A stretch of 64,000 nt of DNA from Apostichopus japonicus (taxonomy: Eukaryota; Echinodermata; Holothuroidea; Aspidochirotida; Stichopodidae), in contig NC_092582.1 in assembly GCF_037975245.1 (NCBI RefSeq), positions 26,715,577 through 26,779,576 on the forward strand, read 5' to 3'. The translations under genes and the position numbers were made by a program. Of this stretch, positions 39,801 to 51,800 are shown one piece after another; the stretch's first letter is position 1, and each line of letters begins with the position of its first letter. The notes under the pieces were generated by a model that was not told where the DNA came from, ran no database searches, and saw nothing but the letters and a program-made list of their open reading frames with translations.

Positions 39801-42800
39801 TTGCAACTGATGATATTGCATCATGAATGTTTTGATTTGACAATATTCCAAAGGCCTACTTTTTAAGCAAGATATGTTTTGACAGTTCATTGAAGCAGCA
39901 TTGTTACGAACGCAGGATTCTGCGTCCGGGACGCAATGTTTTGGCCAGGGACGCAAAATCTTCAAATTGCTTGCGTCCCGTGGACGCAAACTTTTTTTTG
40001 AGAAACAAACCCCAAGTAAACACACTCACAACTAGGTCAACGGAAAACATAACAGAACTGTCAAAACACATTTTGGAATGAACATTATTTCTTTTCAAAA
40101 ACCACAACTTCTTCTTACAAGAAGCAAAAGTTCTCCTACTCCAACAGATCATTGAATTTGTTTGAAAATAAATATATCATAACAATCAACCGCAAGGTAC
40201 AGGGTTAACAACACCCCATTACGGAGATTTTCATACTAAAAATAGACAATGATGCATTTCCAAATTTCAAGTGATTTGATTGGTTATAAGTCCCCATTCA
40301 TTGTCTGTGAAAATTCTTGCACCTGTAGTGCTCAGTGAACACGGAGTATGTTGTTTAACAACAATTACTTGCAACTTACTTTCCCCTGTATAGAGATAGT
40401 GAAGTTTTTGCGGTACAGGCTATCATGTGTGTGCACTCCAATATCGTAATGTTAGGCCTTGTCACATACAGTACGTATACCTTTTGACAACGAAGAGGCT
40501 TCGTAATATTTGAATCATTGTTTTGATCAGAAAATGTTAATGAGTGGAGACAATCTATGAATTTTGTGGGAAGCTAACATCTCTGATCCTGAACAGGATA
40601 TTTCAGCTCACAGTATGTTTCTTCTCTCTGTATTAATAGTTGCTAATGTAAAATGTGCATTCTTACCATCAGTAGTTTTTGCTGCCAAAATTTTTCGCGG
40701 TCCAATTAACCACATGCTTCAGTAAATGTTATTTTGGCGCAACATTCGTGTGTAAATTACTGTACTTTAGAACATTGAACTGATTTTTTGTTAAATCTAC
40801 ATTTCGTAAAAAACTATTCACATAGACCTACTGTAAGTTTCATATAGATGATTGCTTGCAAAGAGCCAGTATAAATGTTGGATCAGATTTTAAGGATTTG
40901 CGCATGTGTAGTTGAAAATGAAGCTCGAACAGGCATGTACATGCAGTAGTACAGTGAACTAGAATTTAGCGAGAGATATGCACATCGTACAGTAGGTACC
41001 GGGAATTTTGAAGAGTTGTTTGTTGGAATCGCTGCAAGGTCTAAGCACGGATCTACTCCGGAGTTGGCAAGTAGGGAAGTAGAAGGACGGATGAAGGAGG
41101 GGGGATGGGGGTAAAAATGTGTTGAAATGGCAGGGTGGTCAAAAGGAGGGGCGCCCCGGCCGCCCCTGAAAAATAGCGAAGTTAAGGCACTGAGCATTTC
41201 TGCCCTATATTGTGTATAACTTTCACAAAGTATAGGCTGTGATAATACACTAGTATTAGTAACAGTAGGTCATACAATAAACGTAATTGGTTTTCGATTG
41301 GGACGCAAGCTTTTTTTACGGGACGCAAACATTTCCGGGGGCTTGCGTCCCTGGGACGCAATATTTTTTTCACTAATAACATTACTGATTGAAGGGTGTC
41401 TTCATAAGTGCTGTATTATCTACTTTTAGCATACAAAGTCCATTTTATAATTCCTTTTAATTTGATTGCATTTCTCTACAACCCTCACACGGTATCCCAA
41501 CACTGACTTCACTTCTCTACAACCCTCACACAGTATCCCAACACTGACTTCACTTCTTTACAACCCTCACACAGTATCCCAACACTGACTCCACTTCTCT
41601 ACAACCCTCACACAGTATCCCAACACTGACTTCACTTCTCTACAACCCTCACACAGTATCCCAACACTGACTTCACTTCTTTACAACCCTCACACAGTAT
41701 CCCAACACTGACTTCACTTCTCTACAACCCTCACACAGTATCCCAACACTGACTTCACTTCTCTACAACCCTCACACAGTATCCCAACACTGACTTCACT
41801 TCTCTACAACCCTCACACAGTATCCCAACACTGACTTCACTTCTCTACAACCCTCACACTGTATCCCAACACTGACTTCACTTCTCTACAACCCTCACAC
41901 TGTATCCCAACACTGACTTCACTTCTCTACAACCCTCACACGGTATCCCAACACTGACTCCACTTCTCTACAACCCTCACACGGTATCCCAACACTGACT
42001 TCACTTCTCTACAACCCTCACACGGTATCCCAACACTGACTTCACTTCTCTACAACCCTCACACGGTATCCCAACACTGACTTCACTTCTCTACAACCCT
42101 CACACAGTATCCCAACACTGACTTCACTTCTCTAAACCCTTACACAGTATCCCAACACTGACTCCACTTCTGCAATGCTGAAGCACAATGGAACATGAAT
42201 TGGTTACTTAAATGGCGCTCCATGATGATTCCCATAAAGAAATTGACTTCAATATTTCGGAGAAGCATGCTACAGAAGTAATCTGGTTAAGAAGTAGCAT
42301 CATGGTTAGGATTAAATGCATCAATATACAAAAGGACCAAAATGTAACTGACTACTACAACACCACGCATTCCTGGAATGCAAAAACAACATTCCCCAAA
42401 ATGAACAAAATGTCACTGACTTAATGTGCAGAGGCAGTAGTATGGGATGGGGTTGGTTCCCTGTTGACATTTCACATGGTCAGGGTGAGTCTTCTCCTTG
42501 CTTTACCATTTTATACACTGACCTACTTATTTTACCAGTTAGGAGGGTGGGCTACTTTAATGGATTCTTAGACATGCTTTTTGTGCAGAGGCAGTAGTAT
42601 GGGATGGGGTTGGTTCCCTGTTGACATTTTACATGGTCAGGTTCAGTCTTCTCCTTGCATTACCAGTTTATACCCTGATTTACTTATTTTACCAGTTAGG
42701 AGGGTGGGCTACTTTAATGGATTCTTAGACATGCTTTTTGTGCAGAGGCAGTAGTATGGGATTTGGTTGGTTCCCTGTTGACATTTCACATGGTCAGGTT

Positions 42801-45800
42801 CAGTCTTCTCCTTGCATTACCATTTTATACACTGATTTACTTATATTACCAGTTAGGAGGGTGGGCTACTTTAATGGATTCTTAGATATGCTTTATGTGC
42901 AGAGGCAGTAGTTTGGGATGGGGTTGGTTCCCTGTTGACATTTCACATGGTCAGGGTGAGTCTTCTCCTTGCATTACCATTTTATACACTGATTTACTTA
43001 TTTTACCAGTTAGGAGGGTGGGCTACTTTAATGGATTCTTAGATATGCTTTATGTGCAGAGGCAGTAGTTTGGGATGGGGTTGGTTCCCTGTTGACATTT
43101 GACATGGTCAGGGTGAGTCTTCTCCTTGCATTACCATTTTATACACTGACTTACTTATTTTACCAGTTAGGAGGGTGGGCTACTTTAATGGATTCTTAGA
43201 CATGCTTTATGTGCAGAGGCAGTAGTATGGGATGGGGTTGGTTCCCTGTTGACATTTCACATGGTCAGGGTGAGTCTTCTCCTTGCATTACCATTTTATA
43301 CACTGATTTACTTATTTTACCAGTTAGGAGGGTGGGCTACTTTAATGGGTTCTTAGATATGCTTTATGTGCAGAGGCAGTAGTTTGGGATGGGGTTGGTT
43401 CCCTGTTGACATTTCACATGGTCAGGTTCAGTCTTCTCCTTGCATTACCATTTTATACACTGATTTACTTATATTACCAGTTAGGAGGGTGGGCTACTTT
43501 AATGGATTCTTAGACATGCTTTATGTGCAGAGGCAGTAGTATGGGATGGGGTTGGTTCCCTGTTGACATTTCACATGGTCAGGTTCAGTCTTCTCCTTGC
43601 ATTACCATTTTATACACTGATTTACTTATATTACCAGTTAGGAGGGTGGGCTACTTTAATGGATTCTTAGACATGCTTTATGTGCAGAGGCAGTAGTATG
43701 GGATGGGGTTTGTTCCCTGTTGACATTTCACATGGTCAGGTTCAGTCTTCTCCTTGCATTACCATTTTATACACTGATTTACTTATATTACCAGTTAGGA
43801 GGGTGGGCTACTTTAATGGATTCTTAGACATGCTTTATGTGCAGAGGCAGTAGTATGGGATGGGGTTGGTTCCCTGTTGACATTTCACATGGTCAGGGTG
43901 AGTCTTCTCCTTGCATTACCATTTTATACACTGATTTACTTATTTTACCAGTTAGGAGGGTGGGCTACTTTAATGGGTTCTTAGATATGCTTTATGTGCA
44001 GAGGCAGTAGTTTGGGATGGGGTTGGTTCCCTGTTGACATTTCACATGGTCAGGGTGAGTCTTCTCCTTGCATTACCATTTTATACACTGACTTACTTAT
44101 TTTACCAGTTAGGAGGGTGGGCTACTTTAATGGATTCTTAAACATGCTTTATGTGCAGAGGCAGTAGTATGGGATGGGGTTGGTTCCCTGTTGACATTTC
44201 ACATGGTCAGGGTGAGTCTTCTCCTTGCATTACCATTTTATACACTGATTTACTTATTTTACCAGTTAGGAGGGTGGGCTACTTTAATGGGTTCTTAGAT
44301 ATGCTTTATGTGCAGAGGCAGTAGTTTGGGATGGGGTTGGTTCCCTGTTGACATTTCACATGGTCAGGGTGAGTCTTCTCCTTGCATTACCATTTTATAC
44401 ACTGATTTACTTATTTTACCAGTTAGGAGGGTGGGCTACTTTAATGGGTTCTTAGATATGCTTTATGTGCAGAGGCAGTAGTATGGGATTTGGTTGGTTC
44501 CCTGTTGACATTTCACATGGTCAGGTTCAGTCTTCTCCTTGCATTACCATTTTATACACTGACTTACTTATTTTAGCCGTGAAGCAGTCTCAACATAAGC
44601 CGGCAGCTGCCACCTGAGATTTCCACTTCCTAAACGAAAGTAGGCCAAAGATAATGTGAACTCCTGGACAGTATGCGCTATATTTCAGTTTTTAGCGAAA
44701 TGTTAATATCATTTCTTTTGATTTCATTAGTCAGTAGTGTGCAACCTCAAGATTCTAGGCATTGCATTGAATTGTAGGAATTGCGTTCAAAAGAACACAA
44801 AGATTATTTAACTGCTCATCTCATATATATGCAAGATCGCGGATGGGATGGCCGTGCGTTTGTTTTGGGTTTCACAAGCTTGGTTGGAATAACAATAAAC
44901 ATAGAGAGCTCCTAAGATTTAACCTGCATGAGCAGTGTAACAGTTCAATGTGAAATAATGGTTCATGAATACATTTATTACATGTTTTATATAGGCCTAT
45001 CAGTTCACTGTTAGCCCTTTATGAGTGCCCAATTGTGTTAACTTGAGGCACAGTCCCCTACACAGTCCACCCACTCAGCTCATATGCCATCCTCCCCCTC
45101 CCTATCGGTAGGTCCCTTTTTGGCACATAAAACAAATAATGATAACACAAAACTAACAATTGATTTACATATAGACTATGACTACCATCAGAATGCCCTA
45201 GCATGCTTTATATCTTCAATAACCTGTGTAAAACAATCAATAAAGCAGAGCTAATAAAGTATTAATGTAAAGTCCTATCTTCTGCTACATGTGCATGAGA
45301 TCTCAAAATAAAGACATTTTAGATGCAACTTAGTAAAAAGGGCCCTGGTATATATGCACATGTATCTAAGCATCACTGCATAACCTTATGATGATACATG
45401 TTTCTCGATGATCCTCAACTGCCCACCTTGGTTATTATACCAATCTCAGTCCTAAAGGCCCACAAATGGCCTTAAGTATATCCCTTCTACCCAACATCTG
45501 TTGGGAGATTATCACATTTTTTGCGGCTTCTTGATCAACTGCCTCACCTTCAGTGTTAGGCTGTATTTACCCTTGACTGCAAGCCTATGGTATACATGTT
45601 ACTAGTCAGACAATGAATAAGCACACAAGAAATATTGTTAATATACACGTAGCCTAGATTGTACATACTTTCCATAGAAGATGTACTGATGTCTAGCTTT
45701 CTGTCAATTTACAATAATAACCAGGTAAGTTCTGCCAGAGTATGGAAGATGCTGCCAACCCCAACCCTATCATTCCCTCAATTCCAACTTCACCACCACG

Positions 45801-48800
45801 CCCTACTCCTCCCAATCATTCCCTCAATTCCAACTTCACCACCACGCCCTACTCCTCCCAATCATTCCCTCAATTCCAACTTCACCACCACGCCCCACCC
45901 AGGGTCTTAGCCAGAAATTTCAAATAGGGTGTCTCATCTGTTACTGAGTGCTCAGGAGACTAACCATCTGGGGCCGAAGGCGCGAGCGCGAAGCCTATAA
46001 CGGGTGGGGTCCAGGGGCCCGCCTTAGGGACCCTGGAAGCCCAGCCCCTATCAATGGTTTATTTGCCACAATTGGGGTAAAAAGTATGCTTAGAAAGCTG
46101 TGAAAAAACCTAAGCCATCATGATTTTTTTGGGCATTCAAACATAAAAAATGCTATAAAACACTAGGTGCAAAAGTGCACCATGAAAACAGCTTATAGTA
46201 ATTGATATATTACAAAGAATTTGAGCACCAAAAAGTTCAAACAATATTTTGTGGAATTATTTATGTTATGTACTATAAAATAGCCTACTGTGTATCTTGT
46301 AGAGTATATGCCACTTTTCTGTTAATGTCATCCTTATGCAGGGATGAGCATGGGGTAAAAAAAAATCACAGAATTTTGTGGGTGATACTATATACTAACG
46401 CCGAGGGCGTCAGTCAGCTTGCAGCGCGACACAGTTATAGGTGGGGTCTGTGGTAGGGTCCATGGGCTACGCCCCGGTTGTGATACAGGGGTCGAAGCCC
46501 CCAGAGGCTCTGAGAAATTCGAGGTTTAAAGACAACATTTTGGTGCCTATTTTATAAAGATTTTTAAATTGATTAAAACACTCAAAAGCAAAGTTTCACA
46601 CCAATCATGGCGACCCATACTTGAATTGGTACTGTTCATGAAATGTACACAATATGGTCTGTTTTAATCTGGAATAATAGTCAGCAGCTACAGCATTACA
46701 CTTCTCCTCAATTGTCCCTATCAATACTAAAATATTGAAAATCATGGGAAATTTATGAAAATATCGTTGCAATTATGTTGGGAACGTTTTGAAAATCCAG
46801 AGAAAAATTTGCGATATAAGCTCCAGTTTGCGTATGCTACAGTGTGTAAGGATAATATTTTTTTGTCCCTCTGCAGGTTGGATATGCATCGATTCGGTAA
46901 TGAAAAACATGCGAATGCCGGATCAAATGATACAGTAACGCTGTTGTTAGAAATTCACGGAAATTGAGAAGTGTAAATAACGGAGGTAGAAAAGAAAGCA
47001 AGGAAATCCGCGCAAAAAGCTCATTCCTTCATATATAGTTACTGATGGCAGTGGCTAGTAGTACATTTTGATTTTAAAATAATGACATAGGCTAATATAT
47101 ATTATTTTCTAACAAATTGGGTACGGTGAAAAATATCTTACTTTAAGTTTTCATGTTCAAATACGTAGGTGTATGATAAGGTATAAAACCTTCCTCAATA
47201 ATTTCTATTTGCTTTTGTTTCTTTCATTAACTCGTTAATTCATATAATTAACATTACTACTAACATCACACTGCCGCCGCTGATTATGCTTGCTTTCCAT
47301 GTCTATTGGATCAGACCCCATAAGTATTCAATTTAGCTCTTAAACAGTTATTACTACTAGTACAACTATCTAATATGCAGGCCCAGGGTTCGCATTAGCC
47401 ACTAGATTGCGCGATTCGCGCAATTTGATCGCATTGGAATAAACGATTAGTAATAAGCTACTTGCGATGATTGTTTTTTAGTTATCCCGTCTAAAACCCA
47501 TAAACATTTCGTAAACTTCCTTGTCAGCCTTTCCTTCTATGAAATAAACGATTAAATAATTAATAAATTCTTCCACATGGTAGCCTAACACCACACTAAG
47601 TCAATGGAAATCTAGCTAAGCCTAACCATCTGTTCATTCGCTGAAATTGTGACGCAGTTATAAGATATTCATGGAATACTTTCATTGTTGCTGTTACGTT
47701 CGACCACATGGTTGCCTAACATCACACTCAGTCAATGGGGGTAATCTAGCCTAGCCGTCTGTTTATTAGCTGAAATTGTGACGCAGTTAATAAGATATCC
47801 ATAGAATACTTTCGTTATTGCTGTTATCTTCGACCACTAGCACATGGTATCCTAACACCACACTAAGTCAATGGGAAATCTGCCTAACCATCGGTTTGCA
47901 AGAAAAAAATCACACTTAACGTAGGATTCGGGTAATAAATTAGGAACCGGGCAGTACCGCGTCGGGCGGGTACCTTCGTTATTTTTGTAAAGCATTGGTG
48001 AAATTTTCAGTTGCAAAAACTGATCGCCACAGTATTATAGGTCAGGAGACTAGGGTTAATTTTCCCGGAAATTCTCATCGCCAGCCGAGAATGGTCGTCG
48101 CCAATGCGACCGTAATAAAAAAGGGTTGATATTCATACTAACTGCGAAGCAGGTTCGCTTGTGTTGCATACGTGTATTGCCTTGACAAATGGTTTCTCGA
48201 ACTCGCGCAATATCACAATAATAAAAATTAATCGGAAATTTCGCGCCATTTTGTAATTAGACAGACTGCATGGTTACTACGACGCAAAACTTTTCCCCAC
48301 TGCCTAGGGGAAACATCGCAGGACCTGTCAATATTAGTTCACTCTTTCCACCATACCGTGATACACAACACCTAGCTAGGAGGGAAAAAAATACAAATAC
48401 ACGGGTGTGCGAAAATGATCACGCGACCAAACGATTTCTTTTTAGCTAGCTAGATGGTTGTTGACTAGGCTGTATTCCAAGCTGTTATAACAAAAGGATC
48501 GACTGTCAGGTTTTTTTCAGTGATTTATTTCACAGTGTTGTGTCATCATTTTAACGTGCGCAGTACATGCAAATAACTAATAGTTACGTTAGATTGGGAG
48601 GCTGGACAGAGCCATTTATTGGCGTCTCAAAAGCCGTCCCACTCAAATTCGGCCGTCTTTCATTTCGATCTAGCCGTCTCAAAGACGGCGAGACGCATCG
48701 CTAGCTAAGACCCTGGCCCCACCCCTCCCACTCTAATCCAGAAAAACAAGGAATTGTTTAAAAAAATCAAATGGCTTCATTATGTTATTAACATGCCTAC

Positions 48801-51800
48801 CTTGTAATGTAAATGTCTCTTTGTTTTATCCCATTTAGGAATGCAAATTTGATGGTGTGGTTTTCTGTCCTAATGTAGTCAGTGAACACGATGGCAAAAA
48901 CTCTCCAGGTAATGTTTCTAAGTTCTCAATGTCTGTGCCGTAATTAAGAAAGGTCAGGAGGGGGGGAAGGGTGAGCAGAGGGTGAAGATAGGTTTCAAAC
49001 TTATGTAATTAAAGTAGCCAGGGTATCCCTTGTTATTGTGTTCATCACAATAAGTATGGGAGGAAACTTGGAGTGGCTACTTGATGCATGGTTAAATGGG
49101 TATCACCCAGTCATGGATCAGGAAGTGAAAGATGTATAAACTTGCCTGAACAGTTCACAAGGAATCACATGGTAAGGAGTGTGAATATTGGGACATGGTT
49201 TATTGCTCTAATGAGTGGCAGGGAACATTCATTCCAATGAAAAATGACCTATGTTGTACAGTACATTTGTATGTAAACTTTATGGGTGAAGTTAAGGTGG
49301 TAACGATCAAACATCATTTGAGGCCAGCAGGGGCAATACTATGAGAAGTGAACACCATGGCTCAGGAATAGAGATTTGTATGAATCTCATATTTAGTGCA
49401 TGGATGCTCCATAATGCGTAGATGAACTTCATTGGAGGTCAAAGATCATTTGAACTCCAGAAGCAAACATTTAATAAACGTGTACATATGTTAGCTCAAG
49501 AAGGGAATCTTGGATAGATCTCATATTATGTGGATACACAATATTGCTTTCAAGTTTTCTATTGTTTATATGGAGGTCAAACTTCATCTGAGATCAGCAG
49601 AGACAAACATTTAAAACCTTATAAACATGATAATTCAAATGGGATCTTGAGTGAATCTCATTAGTATGTGGATGCTCCATATTAAGGAAATACCTTAATG
49701 TTTGTGGTGGAGGCCAAAAGGGCATTTAATGTCATTAAACTCTAGTCTGTAAACTTTGTTTAATTGATATTCAAGAGAAAGTTGGGATGAATCTCATATC
49801 CCTTATGAGGAACCCTCAGAATGAGTACTAAAGCTTGTGTTAGATTAATTAGCATCGGCGATTTAGATTATTGGACAGCAATAGTGTCAGCATCAGTCAA
49901 AGGTTATTAGCAAGCAATCCATTTGCTGAATCGTGAAGAAAGTTGTCCAATTGATGCCATGTTAATGACTTAATTCATGTGTAAAAACAAAATGTAAATT
50001 GAAAGTCATGTGGTCAAGGCAGGTCAAACCAAGTAATTCTTTAAAATGCTTCTTCTCCAAGGGTTTAAACGGATCTGGATGTATATTTGTAATATTGGTT
50101 GGTTGATGTTAAAGGTTATCAGAGTGTATGATGATATTCCTATCAATAAGGGTATATCTGAGTGGTTGAGTTATCAGAGTGTATGATTACATTTCCTATT
50201 AATGTGGTTGATGTCAAGGGTTATCAGTTATCGGAGTGATTGATAATATTTTCCTATCAATAAGGGAATGTCTGAGTGGTTGGTTGATGTCAAAGTTGAT
50301 GTTAAGGGTTATCAGTTATCAGAGTGTATGATTACATTTCCTATTAATAAGGGAATATCTGAGTGGTTGGTTGATGTCAAGGGTTATCAGTTATCAGAGT
50401 GATTGATAATATTTCCTATTAATAAGGGAATGTCTGAGTGGTTGGTTGATGTCAAGGGTTATCAGTTATCAGAGTGTATGATTACATTTCCTATTAATAA
50501 GGGAATGTCTGAGTGGTTGGTTGATGTCAAGGGTTATCAGTTATCAGAGTTGATTGATAATATTTCCTATTAATAAGGGAATGTCTGAGTGGTTGGTTGA
50601 TGTCAAGGGTTATCAGTTATCAGAGTGATTGATAATATTTCCTATTAATAAGGGAATGTCTGAGTGGTTGGTTGATGTCAAGGGTTATCAGTTATCAGAG
50701 TGATTGATAATATTTCCTATCAATAAGGGAATGTCTGAGTGGTTGGTTGATGTCAAGGGTTATCAGTTATCAGAGTGATTGATAATATTTCCTATCAATA
50801 AGGGAATGTCTGAGTGGTTGGTTGATGTCAAGGGTTATCAGTTATCAGAGTGATTGATAATATTTCCTATTAATAAGGGAATGTCTGAGTGGTTGGTTGA
50901 TGTCAAGGGTTATCAGTTATCAGAGTGATTGATAATATTTCCTATTAATAAGGGAATGTCTGAGTGGTTGGTTGATGTCAAGGGTTATCAGTTATCAGAG
51001 TGATTGATAATATTTCCTATCAATAAGGGAATGTCTGAGTGGTTGGTTGATGTCAAGGGTTATCAGTTATCAGAGTGATTGATAATATTTCCTATTAATA
51101 AGGGAATGTCTGAGTGGTTGGTTGATGTCAAGGGTTATCAGTTATCAGAGTGATTGATAATATTTCCTATTAATAAGGGAATGTCTGAGTGGTTGGTTGA
51201 TGTTAAGGGTTATCAGTTATCAGAGTGATTGATAATATTTCCTATTAATAAGGGAATGTCTGAGTGGTTGGTTGATGTTAAGGGTTATCAGTTATCAGAG
51301 TGTATGATTACATTTCCTATTAATAAGGGAATGTCTGAGTGGTTGGTTGATGTTAAGGATTATCAGTTATCAGAGTGATTGATAATATGTCCTATCAATA
51401 AGGGAATGTCTGAGTGGTTGTTTGATGTTAAGGGTTATCAGTTATCAGAGTGTATGATTACATTTCCTATTAATAAGGGAATGTCTGAGTGGTTGGTCGA
51501 TGTTAAGGGTTATCAGTTATCAGAGTGATTGATAATATTTCCTATTAATAAGGGAATGTCTTAGTGGTTGGTTGATGTTAAGGGTTATCAGTTATCAGAG
51601 TGATTGATAATATTTCCTATTAATAAGGGAATGTCTGAGTGGTTGGTTGATGTCAAGGGTTATCAGTTATCAGAGTGATTGATAGTATTTCCTATCAATA
51701 AGGGAATGTCCGAGTGGTTGGTTGATTTCAAAGTTGATGTTAAGGGTTATCAGTTATCAGAGTGTATGATTATATTTCCTATCAATGAGGGAATGTCTGA

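Noticed and set aside
45659-45927. Pro/Thr-rich frames of 61-83 codons
   Set aside because: Translation of the 46-bp repeat, running into a hAT element end.
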